Source of the DNA: Clostridia bacterium
Lineage (GTDB): Bacteria > Bacillota > DSM-521 > Neomoorellales > Neomoorellaceae
NCBI GenBank assembly: GCA_030445865.1
Contig: JASUSV010000006.1
Location: 1-64,000 of the forward strand
Direction: 5' to 3'
Length of the DNA stretch: 64,000 bases
Positions within the stretch are counted from its first letter, which is position 1, and each line of letters begins with the position of its first letter. A program made the position numbers and the translations under genes. The notes under the pieces are model-generated. The model did no database searches. It was not told the DNA's origin and saw nothing but the letters and a program-made list of their open reading frames with translations. Positions 1 through 8,215 of this stretch are shown piece by piece.

Positions 1-230
1 CCGGGGATACGGGTGCCCGTCAGGGGGCCGGTCATGAAGATAAGGCGGTTCTGAGGGGAGTCCCATTCTACGCCCGGCGGGACTTCGTCGTAAAGGTATT
101 TGGCGCCGAGACCTGTGCCGCCGACGCAGGGGCGCAGGTCTTCCTGTTTTAAGGGTTCGGTGGTTACGGAGCCGGTGTTGAGGTTAATCCGGAGGATGCG
201 GTTTTGGTAGCCGTAAGGGATGGGGGGCAT
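1..230 (-). CDS. aor: aldehyde:ferredoxin oxidoreductase, N-terminal part (cut by window edge)
   Basis: The first 230 bases, read on the minus strand from the ATG at 230, give an open frame to the window edge. It begins MPPIPYGYQNRILRI and contains GGTGLGAKYLYDEVPP and FMTGPLTGT, the typical N-terminus of tungsten-containing aldehyde:ferredoxin oxidoreductases. These enzymes oxidise aldehydes to acids in the cytoplasm and reduce ferredoxin, using a tungstopterin and a [4Fe-4S] cluster; the cluster ligands lie beyond the window. A ribosome site (GGAAGGTG) lies 8 bases upstream. The gene follows a Zn-alcohol dehydrogenase by 80 bases on the same strand, so alcohol could be oxidised to aldehyde and then to acid by one transcript. 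Only about 76 residues are visible, but the match is clear. Confidence 0.88.
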   Translation of the reverse strand, partial: MPPIPYGYQNRILRINLNTGSVTTEPLKQEDLRPCVGGTGLGAKYLYDEVPPGVEWDSPQNRLIFMTGPLTGTRIP

Positions 231-310
231 GGGGGATCACCTTCCGTGTTAAGTATGTTAGGATAACATTTCATTAAAAGTTTTACTTCGACATGAAAGT
301 CCGAATTCCT

Positions 311-1402
311 TCAATAGATTGGAACAATTACGGCCTTGATTAAACCGGGAAGTTCTATCTCCCCTGCCGTTGCCTTTAAGGCGGTCTCGGCTTCTTCAAG
401 TTTGAAATAATGAGTAACAATTTTATCCAGGGGGTATTTGCGGGACTCTACGAGTTTTATAGCTGCTTTTACCGAGCGATAGTCATAACTGTAAACGCCC
501 TGGACGCTTACCTCTTTCCAGACAATTTTATCTAATTCCAACGGGACCATTTTCCCTCCATTCAATCCCGCCTGTACGATCCTGCCTAACGGTTTTACAA
601 TTTCAAAAGAAATCTTCGGTGCTGCAGTAGAACCGGTAACATCAAAAACTACGTCGGCTAAATTTCCATGGGTTATTTCCGCAACTACTTCGAGAAGATC
701 TTTTTCTTCTACGTTAATAGCGTAATCGGCGCCCAAGGTTAGCGCCATTTTAAGCCTGTCCCTGTCTCTTGCGAGGCCGGCAGCAATTACAATAGCCGCA
801 CCTGACTCCTTAGCCGCCGTAATCAGGGCCAGCCCCTGGGCGCCAACACCTTGAACAACTACCACATCGCCGAAACGCACGCCACCGGCCTCAACCCAGC
901 GTACGCCATTGGCAATTACCGCGCAGATCAACGAACCCGCTTCCAAGGTAACTTCGGGATCGATTTTATGGACGATGGCCTGGGGGGCCAGGTACAAATA
1001 TTCGCTAAAACCACCCCATAAATGGGGCGGCACATCGGCGGCAATGCGGTTGCCGTAACCCAAAGAATTTTTACATAAGCGGTAGGCTCCGGCTAAACAC
1101 ATAGGGCAGTAACCGCAGCCAAAAGAACCCTCCACAACCACCCGGTCGCCTTCTTGCACTCCCCACCTTTTAGCAGCCTCTGACCCTACCTTGGCAATGG
1201 TTCCTACGATCTCATGCCCTAAAATAAGAGGAAAATTGCGCCGGTGGGCAAAGCGCCCGTAAAAATATTTGGGGTCAGAACCACAGACTCCGACCATATC
1301 CACTTTCAATAGCCCATCTTCTTTACTGACCTCAGGAAAAGGAAATTCCTGTATGGAAATTTTTCCTGGCGCCTCGACAACCGCTGCCTTTACCTTAGCC
1401 AC
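311..1402 (-). CDS. zinc-dependent alcohol dehydrogenase (MDR family)
   Basis: 363 residues, the usual length for medium-chain Zn dehydrogenases. The catalytic zinc region is visible (Cys40 in GVCGSD, GHE at 62-64), as is the structural zinc lobe with Cys96, Cys99, Cys102 and Cys110, and a nucleotide-binding GVGAQG at 185-190. The family oxidises alcohols or polyols with NAD(P). The exact substrate cannot be read from sequence; threonine and sorbitol dehydrogenases share this layout. It precedes the aldehyde:ferredoxin oxidoreductase gene on the same strand, which points to an alcohol-to-acid pathway. A sigma-54 type promoter lies about 50 bases upstream of the ATG. No other gene shares its upstream region for 500 bases. 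Confidence 0.9.
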   Translation of the reverse strand: MAKVKAAVVEAPGKISIQEFPFPEVSKEDGLLKVDMVGVCGSDPKYFYGRFAHRRNFPLILGHEIVGTIAKVGSEAAKRWGVQEGDRVVVEGSFGCGYCPMCLAGAYRLCKNSLGYGNRIAADVPPHLWGGFSEYLYLAPQAIVHKIDPEVTLEAGSLICAVIANGVRWVEAGGVRFGDVVVVQGVGAQGLALITAAKESGAAIVIAAGLARDRDRLKMALTLGADYAINVEEKDLLEVVAEITHGNLADVVFDVTGSTAAPKISFEIVKPLGRIVQAGLNGGKMVPLELDKIVWKEVSVQGVYSYDYRSVKAAIKLVESRKYPLDKIVTHYFKLEEAETALKATAGEIELPGLIKAVIVPIY

Positions 1403-1452
1403 ACTTTACACCCCTCAATTTTTAAGGCTCTGCTACTTTACCTCAATTGACT

Positions 1453-1472
1453 TATTGCAAAAAAGATGCCAT
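1453..1472 (-). promoter_or_regulatory. candidate sigma-54 (-24/-12) promoter of the adh-aor unit
   Basis: On the minus strand the sequence reads TGGCAT-CTTTT-TTGCA, matching the sigma-54 consensus TGGCAC-N5-TTGCW with the exact GG-to-GC spacing. It lies about 50 bases upstream of the Zn-alcohol dehydrogenase start, leaving a short leader. Sigma-54 promoters need an enhancer-binding activator; none is encoded in this window. Confidence 0.75.
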
Positions 1473-1610
1473 CCATTTCATTTTGTAGTTGCCGCCTGCG
1501 GTCAAACTTTGGGATCTCAAGTTTAATAAAATTACGTTGAATTAAAACAACGGTAAAATTAAAATACTGGCAAATAAACGCAACAAAATATAGCGATCAA
1601 TTTCAGCCTA

Positions 1611-1710
1611 TGCAATAATGCAACACCTGGAGACTTCTTGCAACAGTTTTGTAACCAAGCCACTCCAACCGGTAGGGAAGGACGGCATTTTATTTAGCAC
1701 GCAAATTGCA
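1611..1710. promoter_or_regulatory. cluster of TGCAA/TTGCA motifs, possible activator sites
   Basis: The 500-base gap 1403-1901 holds no convincing gene. About 150-250 bases upstream of the -24/-12 promoter there is a run of TGCAA and TTGCA motifs: TGCAA at 1611, the inverted pair TGCAA (1619-1623) and TTGCA (1638-1642), and the palindrome GCAAATTGC at 1701-1709. Placement and dyad form suit enhancer sites for a sigma-54 activator, but this is inference from position only. Confidence 0.35.
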
Positions 1711-1901
1711 GGTTAATAACCAAATTTACCAAATAACATTAGCGAAGACCTGCAGCCCGGTGCACCACAGATTGCTGCCACCGAAAAATGACATCTCGAC
1801 TTTTGTGATTTCATTACAAGGTACCTCTAGTTATATGAGAATGTTCATCTTCAACACCGACGAACCTGCTGGATTTCCCAATTTGGTTAAGCAATAAATT
1901 T

Positions 1902-3206
1902 TTAACCAGCCATATGATTGGGCAACCACAGGCTGATCTCAGGGACAAATACTAATAAGGCCAGGGTGCAGAGGTCTGCAAAGAGCAATGGCCAGATACC
2001 AGAAAATACTTCTTCTACCTTATTGCCGGTAACACCTGCAACAACATAACAGTTTAACCCTAGAGGCGGAGTAACCAGACCTATTTCGGCTGTTTTGGTA
2101 ATGATTACACCAAACCAAATGGGATCATAGCCTAATGCAGTAACTACCGGAAAAACGAGGGGGAGGGTTAGAAATAAAATGGCTACTTGATCCATGAAAC
2201 ATCCTAAGATTAAGTAGATAACTAATATAGCAAATAAGATCACGCTCCGTGAAACCGGCAACGCCTTAACAAATTTTACCAAGGCTTGCGTGGCGTTCGT
2301 GGCTGTAAGGAAGTAACCAAATATCATGGCTCCTACAATGATAAGAAAAATCATGGCCGTTGTTCTACCGGCGTCGTTCAAAGAATGTCTTATGTTTGTT
2401 ATTAAACCACCTTGGCGTAATTCTCCAAAAAATAACCCTAAAATCAGAACGGCAAATGCGCCTACGGCAGAGGCCTCAGTAGGCGTTACTGCCCCGGTAT
2501 ATATACCGCCAAGGACTAAAAGCATTACGATCAGTAAAGTCCATACACCTTTTAAAGAAGAAATTCGTTCTTCCCAGCGAGCTTTGTTTACTACTGGAGC
2601 TTCCTGGGGACGCAACTTAACCCATATTATAACTGTGATTGAATAGATTACAGCCGTTAAAATACCCGGTATTATTCCCGCGATAAGAAGTTTGCCAATA
2701 GATTCTTCGGTTATCAGACCATAGATAACCAGGGTGTTGCTGGGTGGTATCAAAATAGCCAAGGTTCCCGCTATAGCGATACTGCCCAGACTCAGCTTCC
2801 GACCATAACCAGAGCGCTGCATCTCAGGTACGCTAACACCGGCCATCATAGCCGCCGCGGCCGCACTTGAGCCGCAGATAGCACCAAGACCGGCGCTGGC
2901 AACTATACTCCCAATGGCCAGGCCACCGGGCAAATGGCCGAACCAGGCGCGCGCCGCATCAAATAGTTTACGGGTCAAGCCGCTGTGCCGAGCAAAACCA
3001 GCCATTAAAGCAAACATAGGTATAACCAGAAGGGAATACGAGGCAGCCTCACGGTAAGGTGTACCAGCAAAGAGCCCTAGGGCAGGGTCTAGGCCACGCA
3101 GAAGAAACATGCCCAAACAACCGGCAGCAGCCAAGGCAAAGCTCACCGGCAACCCAATGAGCAGTAAAACTATAAGCGAAACAACGGCGATCAATACTTC
3201 CACCAC
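1902..3206 (-). CDS. dctM: TRAP transporter large permease subunit (DctM)
   Basis: 434 residues, very hydrophobic, with about twelve membrane segments, matching the DctM large subunit of tripartite ATP-independent periplasmic transporters. Typical pieces are GLPVSFALA near residue 20, GLGAICGSSAAAAAMMAG near 105-122 and the ILIPPSN motif near 150. DctM forms the sodium-coupled channel in the cytoplasmic membrane. It starts with GTG immediately after the DctQ stop codon, so translation is probably coupled. It is the last gene of the iron-ADH/dctP/dctQ/dctM set. TRAP systems of this type carry C4-dicarboxylates, hydroxy acids or other organic anions. Substrate is not readable here, but the company of an alcohol dehydrogenase suggests a hydroxy acid. 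Confidence 0.92.
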   Translation of the reverse strand: MVEVLIAVVSLIVLLLIGLPVSFALAAAGCLGMFLLRGLDPALGLFAGTPYREAASYSLLVIPMFALMAGFARHSGLTRKLFDAARAWFGHLPGGLAIGSIVASAGLGAICGSSAAAAAMMAGVSVPEMQRSGYGRKLSLGSIAIAGTLAILIPPSNTLVIYGLITEESIGKLLIAGIIPGILTAVIYSITVIIWVKLRPQEAPVVNKARWEERISSLKGVWTLLIVMLLVLGGIYTGAVTPTEASAVGAFAVLILGLFFGELRQGGLITNIRHSLNDAGRTTAMIFLIIVGAMIFGYFLTATNATQALVKFVKALPVSRSVILFAILVIYLILGCFMDQVAILFLTLPLVFPVVTALGYDPIWFGVIITKTAEIGLVTPPLGLNCYVVAGVTGNKVEEVFSGIWPLLFADLCTLALLVFVPEISLWLPNHMAG

Positions 3207-3704
3207 TTATTCCCCCTTAGCGCCAATCAGAGCAACCAGTTGCTGGGCAACGCGTATTGCTAAGAATAAAAAGCCAATCGGTACAAGGGCATAAGCCCAA
3301 TATAAAGGCCAGGTGATGGCTCCCTGATAAACGTCTTTCAAGACCCATGATTTCCAAGCGCGCTCAATACCCTCAACAAAGAAAATCATGCTAAGTATGA
3401 GGATTATTGCTTCCGTAACGATCCGGCACGCTCGCTGGAGGCGTTTTGGCAACCTCTCAAAGACAAACTCTATTCTTATATGAGCGTTGGTAACATAGCT
3501 GTAAGAAAGGATAAAATAAATTATAACAGGCGCTAGGTAAAAAGTAGTAAAGTCATAATCCCCTATAATCGGTGATGAGAATAAATAACGCCCTCCCGCA
3601 TCTGCAGTAACAACTAGCATCGCTGCAAAAAGAGCAATGTTAGCGATAGAGAGGCAGATACTATCTATCTTATCCCATATTTTCCTAATGGCATCTAATA
3701 ACAT
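3207..3704 (-). CDS. dctQ: TRAP transporter small permease subunit (DctQ)
   Basis: 165 residues with four hydrophobic segments, the size and layout of the DctQ small membrane subunit, which joins DctM to make the translocating unit. The segment around residues 60-75 (LSYSYVTNAHIRIEF) is characteristic. The start is supported by GGAAGGAG seven bases upstream. It sits between dctP and dctM, separated from dctP by a strong hairpin and directly abutting dctM. Confidence 0.9.
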   Translation of the reverse strand: MLLDAIRKIWDKIDSICLSIANIALFAAMLVVTADAGGRYLFSSPIIGDYDFTTFYLAPVIIYFILSYSYVTNAHIRIEFVFERLPKRLQRACRIVTEAIILILSMIFFVEGIERAWKSWVLKDVYQGAITWPLYWAYALVPIGFLFLAIRVAQQLVALIGAKGE

Positions 3705-3723
3705 AAGGCCACTCCTTCCGCCG

Positions 3724-3753
3724 GGGGTAGGCTATAAAACTATAGCCTACCCC
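3724..3753 (-). promoter_or_regulatory. intercistronic hairpin between dctP and dctQ
   Basis: A perfect 13-bp inverted repeat, GGGGTAGGCTATA and its complement, with a 4-base loop lies between the binding-protein gene and the permease genes. No long U run follows, so it more likely protects the upstream mRNA end or partly terminates, giving more binding protein than permease. A similar element lies between the genes of the other TRAP system at 29919-29975. Confidence 0.7.
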
Positions 3754-3775
3754 TAATCAAAACTACTCCTTACCC

Positions 3776-4885
3776 TTATTTACCCTTGTAATTTTTGATA
3801 GCTTCCCGCCATACTTTTACGGCTTCTGTTCCCGGTAAGCCGCGACCATTAAGGTCTTTTTCCCACTTATCCCAGGCCGAACTTAGAGCTTGGTGTATCC
3901 TTTCTTTTTCGGCAACGGGAAGTTCATAAAATTCCCAGCCCCACTTCTGCTCCAATTCCTTTCTAACATCTGGCACAGCTTTCTCTAGATAACTTGCCTG
4001 GTTTTCTGTCGCTTCATCCGCCGCCTTTGTAATCGCCTCCTTGGCCCAATCAGGAAGTTTTTCCCATACCCGCTTGCTTACGGACCAGGTACAAACGAAG
4101 CTTCCGACAGCGGCGCCATAGGTAGAATACTTCGCAACTTCACACACTCTGTTCGGGATCACTGCAGGCAAATTAAATACGCCTCCGTCGACTGTGCCCC
4201 TAGCTAATGCATCATATTGTTCGGTCGCCGTTGTCATAACTGGTACGGCACCCAGGAGCTTGCAAACTTCATCCAGCATGCCTCCGCCAGACCGTAGCTT
4301 TAAACCTTTTACATCTTCCATTGTCTTTACTGGCCCTGCTTTTTTTGTGGTCACAATTTCATATAGCGCCTGCGCATTAGGAATTAAGGGAATAATGTTA
4401 TTTCTCTCAAAATCTATCTTATAAAAAATGGAGTTTTTGTCCTTAACCAATTGGTTCAAAACCCTGGTAGCTACCCCTGCATCCGGAGCTGCTCCCGGCA
4501 AGGTGGCGACATTACATAGAGGCATTAACCCCGTGTTATAGGTTGGGTGGGTATTGCCAATATCACATACACCCTTATTAAGCAGATCGATCATTTCCTG
4601 ATCCTTGCCTAAAGTTCCGCTTAAATAGTAATCAAACTTCAACCTTCCATTGCTTAATTTTTCCGCCCTTTCCCCAAAAACCTTAACGCCTTCTTTAAAT
4701 AGATGATGGGTCTCGTTGACGTTTACAGCAACCTTTAAAACTATTTTCTCGGGTTCTTTGTTTTGCGTTTGTTCTTGTTTGGCTGTTGCTGCTTCTTGTT
4801 TCTGTCCACAGCCACTAATTACAAATAGAAACGAAATTAGCAAAAATACCACTGTAATTGGGATAGCTATTCTTCTGATACACAT
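3776..4885 (-). CDS. dctP: TRAP transporter substrate-binding lipoprotein (DctP family)
   Basis: 369 residues. It starts with a lipoprotein signal: a hydrophobic stretch and the lipobox VISGC, placing it on the outer face of the membrane. A charged linker rich in Q, K and E follows, then a DctP-type binding domain (VNVNETHHLFKEGVKVF, LSGTLGKDQEMIDLL, TVDGGVFNLPAV). It captures the organic anion and delivers it to DctQM. The signal peptide and linker are nearly identical to those of the TAXI binding protein at 29998-31068, although the two binding domains belong to different families. It follows the iron-ADH gene by 40 bases and probably shares its sigma-54 promoter. Confidence 0.92.
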   Translation of the reverse strand: MCIRRIAIPITVVFLLISFLFVISGCGQKQEAATAKQEQTQNKEPEKIVLKVAVNVNETHHLFKEGVKVFGERAEKLSNGRLKFDYYLSGTLGKDQEMIDLLNKGVCDIGNTHPTYNTGLMPLCNVATLPGAAPDAGVATRVLNQLVKDKNSIFYKIDFERNNIIPLIPNAQALYEIVTTKKAGPVKTMEDVKGLKLRSGGGMLDEVCKLLGAVPVMTTATEQYDALARGTVDGGVFNLPAVIPNRVCEVAKYSTYGAAVGSFVCTWSVSKRVWEKLPDWAKEAITKAADEATENQASYLEKAVPDVRKELEQKWGWEFYELPVAEKERIHQALSSAWDKWEKDLNGRGLPGTEAVKVWREAIKNYKGK

Positions 4886-4925
4886 ACCCTGTTCCTCCTC
4901 CTAAGGAATAATAAATTAATAAATT

Positions 4926-6077
4926 TTAAAAAGCCATTTGATAAATACTTATCACTTGTTCCAATGAAGCAATTCTGGGGTTTAAACGCATCGTACCAAT
5001 TTCCATAGCGTCTTGGGCCATTAAAGGAATTTTATCTGGCGTTACTCCGACATCCCGCAGCCTCAACGGAATATCCAAATCTTTGCAGAGGTTTTCAACT
5101 GCTTCAATAGCCTTTAAAGCAGCTTCTCTTTTTGATAGTCTGTCTACTGGCTCACCCATAATCTGAGCAAGATTGGCAAATTTATCAACCTGCGCGACCC
5201 AGTTAAACCTCATCACATATGGTAATAATATGGCATTGGCCAGACCATGGGATAAGTTAAAGAAACCGCCCAAGGGCCTGGACATTGCGTGAACCGCCCC
5301 CGTACGGGCATGGGAGATCAGCATGCCCGCCATCATGGCTCCTTGAAGCATATTGCCCGCCGCCTCAATGTTCTTAGGGTTAGCAAAAAAAGGCCTCAGA
5401 TTGTTGGCAATTAACTTTAAAGATCTTTCAGCTATAGCATCAGTAAGCTCAGAAGCTAATGGGGATATGTAACACTCTAACGCATGCGTGAAAGCATCCA
5501 TACCAGTAGCAGCTATAACGGACGCCGGCAACGTTGCTAATAGCGTAGGGTCAAGAATTGCAACCCTTGGCATGGCGTAAGGGCTTCTTACCGACATTTT
5601 AAAGTTACTTGCTTTATCTTTTACAGATATGTGCCAGCTTACTTCACTTCCCGTTCCCGCCGTTGTAGGAACAGCCAATACAGGAATCGGAGGATTTTTC
5701 ACACTTAGACCCTGCGCGTAGTCCTTGATAGATCCGCCATTGGTAGCCAATATCCCAATACCTTTTGCAACATCCATGGAACTACCGCCACCAATTCCTA
5801 TAACAACGTTGCACTGATGCTTCTTTAGAAACCCCGCACCCTCATCAAAAATCTCAACATAAGGGTTGGGCTCAACCTTGTTAAATACTGAATATGGTAT
5901 CCTTGCAGCGGTTAAGCCCTCGATAAGCCCATTTAATAAACCGGCTTTCTCAACTCCCGGGTCGGTAACAATCAAGGCCTTTGTACCACCCAATTTGACA
6001 ACTTCTTCTCCTGCTTTAAGGGCCAAACCTGGACCAAAAACAATTCTGGTAGTAGTTTGAAACTCGTAAGGCTGCAT
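4926..6077 (-). CDS. iron-containing alcohol dehydrogenase, possibly 4-hydroxybutyrate dehydrogenase
   Basis: 383 residues, standard for group III iron alcohol dehydrogenases. Visible are the nucleotide motif GGGSSMD (96-102), TTAGTGSE (138-145), and the metal ligands Asp194, His198, His263 and His277. The enzyme would interconvert an alcohol and aldehyde with NAD(H). Its transcript also carries a TRAP anion importer, and the 4-hydroxybutyryl-CoA dehydratase gene lies 3 kb away, so 4-hydroxybutyrate to succinate semialdehyde is one attractive reaction; lactaldehyde or butanol-type activity is equally possible from sequence alone. The start is supported by GAGGGGAAG upstream, and a -24/-12 promoter lies about 70-85 bases before the ATG. 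Confidence 0.9.
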   Translation of the reverse strand: MQPYEFQTTTRIVFGPGLALKAGEEVVKLGGTKALIVTDPGVEKAGLLNGLIEGLTAARIPYSVFNKVEPNPYVEIFDEGAGFLKKHQCNVVIGIGGGSSMDVAKGIGILATNGGSIKDYAQGLSVKNPPIPVLAVPTTAGTGSEVSWHISVKDKASNFKMSVRSPYAMPRVAILDPTLLATLPASVIAATGMDAFTHALECYISPLASELTDAIAERSLKLIANNLRPFFANPKNIEAAGNMLQGAMMAGMLISHARTGAVHAMSRPLGGFFNLSHGLANAILLPYVMRFNWVAQVDKFANLAQIMGEPVDRLSKREAALKAIEAVENLCKDLDIPLRLRDVGVTPDKIPLMAQDAMEIGTMRLNPRIASLEQVISIYQMAF

Positions 6078-6146
6078 GTTAATCTTCCCCTCGCCTTCAA
6101 ACCTTCACATAAAGATAAAGATGCTGACTGTTCCAGCAGAATCTTT

Positions 6147-6162
6147 TGCAAAAATTATGCCG
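6147..6162 (-). promoter_or_regulatory. candidate sigma-54 promoter of the iron-ADH/TRAP operon
   Basis: The minus strand reads CGGCAT-AATTT-TTGCA, matching the -24 and -12 elements with exact spacing; only the first base of TGGCA differs. It is placed to transcribe the iron-ADH gene and the dctPQM genes behind it. The rest of the gap (6163-6318) is AT-rich and shows no gene. Confidence 0.7.
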
Positions 6163-6318
6163 GGCAAGAATTACTCAAATTATTCCGTTTTGGATTATAT
6201 TTTCTGTTTTTCAAAAAATGAATTCCTGACACTTAAAAATCTTTTCTAAAAGACCGACCTCTTAAATCATAAAACTCTATCGCCCCCTTTTAAAAAATTG
6301 TAGCTGCTAAACCCTTTT

Positions 6319-7092
6319 TCACATAGCACTGTAGCCCCCATCTACGACCAAAACTTCTCCGGTGATATAACGTGAAGCATCCGAGCTTAAAAATACAATA
6401 ACGCCTTTTAAGTCGTCTGGTTCGCCAATTCGGCCCATAGGTATTTGGTCTTTTAAAATATGGCCGCGGTTTTCTACGACCCAGCGTGACATGTGCGTTG
6501 AAAACCACCCCGGAGCAATGCAATTGACATTAATACCATACGGCGCCCACTTTACGGCAAGATCTTTCGTCAGTGCTATAACAGCACCCTTACTAGCATT
6601 ATAAGCAACAGCATTTAAAACATCTTTATGCATTCCAACCAAACCTGTTATCGAGGCGATATTGATTATTTTACCGCTTCCTTGCTTAATCATAATACGC
6701 CCTGCGGCCTGACAAGCTAAAAATAATCCCGTGACATTTGTGTGCATTACTTGCTCCCATTTCTCCAGTGGATAGTCTTCAGCAGCCGCCGCCCACGCTA
6801 TACCGGCATTATTAACTAAAATATCAAGGCGTCCGAATTCTCTTTGAGCCGTCTCCATAAGTTCAGTTAAATCATCAGGCTTAGCAACATCGCAACTTAA
6901 AGCTATAACGCGTCCACCGAGTTGGCTTAACTGGTGAGCGGCTTCCTCCAACCTTTCTTTTTTCCTGGCTGCAATTACCAGATCAGCCCCGGCTTCGGCC
7001 AAGCCTGTAGCCATGTAGTAGCCGAGGCCCATAGAGGCCCCTGTTACCACGGCAACTTTACCATGCAGGGAAAATAGGTCTTGCACTCTCAT
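6319..7092 (-). CDS. short-chain dehydrogenase/reductase (3-oxoacyl-ACP reductase-like)
   Basis: 257 residues, classical SDR size. It shows the cofactor motif TGASMGLG (17-24), NNAG (94-97), Ser147, and the catalytic Tyr164 and Lys168 (YNASK). The C-terminal PGWFSTHMS and DASRYITGEVLVVDGGYSA are typical of FabG-like and gluconate 5-dehydrogenase-like members. It would oxidise or reduce a hydroxyl group on a small substrate or acyl-CoA with NAD(P). It lies upstream of the iron-ADH operon in the same direction but is separated by the sigma-54 promoter, so it probably belongs to the preceding transcript. Substrate unknown. Confidence 0.88.
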   Translation of the reverse strand: MRVQDLFSLHGKVAVVTGASMGLGYYMATGLAEAGADLVIAARKKERLEEAAHQLSQLGGRVIALSCDVAKPDDLTELMETAQREFGRLDILVNNAGIAWAAAAEDYPLEKWEQVMHTNVTGLFLACQAAGRIMIKQGSGKIINIASITGLVGMHKDVLNAVAYNASKGAVIALTKDLAVKWAPYGINVNCIAPGWFSTHMSRWVVENRGHILKDQIPMGRIGEPDDLKGVIVFLSSDASRYITGEVLVVDGGYSAM

Positions 7093-7187
7093 AAGTTTTT
7101 CCTCCTGGGGTTACTCTAAGAACTAAACGTTTAAAAAGCTAAAAAGCGGGGCACTTTATAGCGGCGGGGCTAACCTGGGATTCTCCT

Positions 7188-7820
7188 TTAATCCGAACAA
7201 CTCCTGGAAAGCTGTATCTGCCTGACTATATTTCTCGCCAGCGTACGACACTCATGTAAAGCAAGCAAGTCCTCGTCCACGCTACGCTTCCATAGCAGCC
7301 TATCTCCCTCTAAACGCTCAAACATTGTACCCATAGGACCAAGGTTATAAACCCCCCCTTCTTGATCCCTGCTATCTACAACTGTCAATCCGTGACCTAT
7401 GAGATAACGTTCCATTATTATTTGGGTAAGCTCCTGGCCGCCATTTCGAAGGCCAGCGTGGGTCACTGCAGCACCCACCTTACCGTGCAAAAGATTTTTG
7501 CGCATGTGCATCCAGCGGGTACGATCCATAAAGTTTTTCATAAGGCCGGTTACGTTACAAATATATACCGGTGAGCCCAAAACTATGGCATCGGCTGCCA
7601 GCATCTTATCGGCTATCATTCTCATATCATCATCCTTAATCGAACACTCTACAACCCGCAAGCATTTATTACATGCCAGGCAAGGCTTGATACGATAGTC
7701 GCTTAATTCCAATAACTCTGTTTCTGCCCCCAAAGTACGCGCTTCCTCCAAAACAACCGCAAGCATCCTGGCAGTATTTTGGCCTTTACGATGACTACCG
7801 TTGATGGCTAATACCTTCAT
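7188..7820 (-). CDS. flavodoxin-fold NAD(P)H-dependent FMN reductase / iron-sulfur flavoprotein-like
   Basis: 210 residues from the ATG at 7820, chosen over an upstream in-frame start because AAGGAG lies just before it. It begins MKVLAINGSHRKGQNTA, the FMN phosphate loop of the flavodoxin-like NADPH-dependent FMN reductase family, and continues with LGSPVYICNVTGLMKNFMDR. A compact cysteine motif (CLACNKCLRVVEC, residues about 47-59) resembles the cluster site of archaeal and clostridial iron-sulfur flavoproteins. It probably moves electrons in the cytoplasm between a reduced carrier and a flavin. Its neighbour is the four-cysteine protein and then 4-hydroxybutyryl-CoA dehydratase, all on one strand. 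Confidence 0.82.
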   Translation of the reverse strand: MKVLAINGSHRKGQNTARMLAVVLEEARTLGAETELLELSDYRIKPCLACNKCLRVVECSIKDDDMRMIADKMLAADAIVLGSPVYICNVTGLMKNFMDRTRWMHMRKNLLHGKVGAAVTHAGLRNGGQELTQIIMERYLIGHGLTVVDSRDQEGGVYNLGPMGTMFERLEGDRLLWKRSVDEDLLALHECRTLARNIVRQIQLSRSCSD

Positions 7821-7867
7821 TGCTGCTTCTCCTTTCCTTAATGCGATTAACAATGTTATTTAAATAA

Positions 7868-8194
7868 TCAAGACAATCTTTTTGAGACTAGCTCTAAAAT
7901 CAATTTACTTAGTTCTTCAGGAAGCCTTTCTTTAGCCACCGGCCATTGATTTATAGTATTTCCTGCTACTCTAATAAATGGAATTTTACTTGGAACTTGA
8001 GGTAAAGAACGCGCACCACATCCCACTGGACAGCCACTTACTACTAAAAATAAATTATATTCCACATGCTTATAATGAAGATCATCGTATAAAACAAATC
8101 TGGCCCACGGCATTATACTGCCAACTTCCTGGATTAGTTTTGACCCGTCAAGTTGGGGGTTGCAATGCCCACAATATTTTACTTTCACTATCAT
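7868..8194 (-). CDS. small protein with CxxC and CPVGC motifs, function unknown
   Basis: 108 residues from the ATG at 8194. I do not recognise the family with certainty. It contains an early YCGHCNP motif and a central SGCPVGCGARSLP motif, four or more cysteines that could bind a metal or cluster, and a helical C-terminus. It lies 21 bases after the 4-hydroxybutyryl-CoA dehydratase gene and before the iron-sulfur flavoprotein-like gene, so it may be an accessory to either. The ribosome site is weak. Confidence 0.55.
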   Translation of the reverse strand: MIVKVKYCGHCNPQLDGSKLIQEVGSIMPWARFVLYDDLHYKHVEYNLFLVVSGCPVGCGARSLPQVPSKIPFIRVAGNTINQWPVAKERLPEELSKLILELVSKRLS

Positions 8195-8215
8195 CAATAA
8201 ATGTCACCAAAAACC

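Noticed and set aside
1561-1580. Plus-strand sigma-54 promoter TGGCAAATAAACGCA
   Set aside because: The distance between GG and GC is one base short and no plus-strand gene follows.
1706-1897. 63-codon plus-strand frame in the gap upstream of the ADH
   Set aside because: No ribosome site and no recognisable features; the region is better explained as regulatory.
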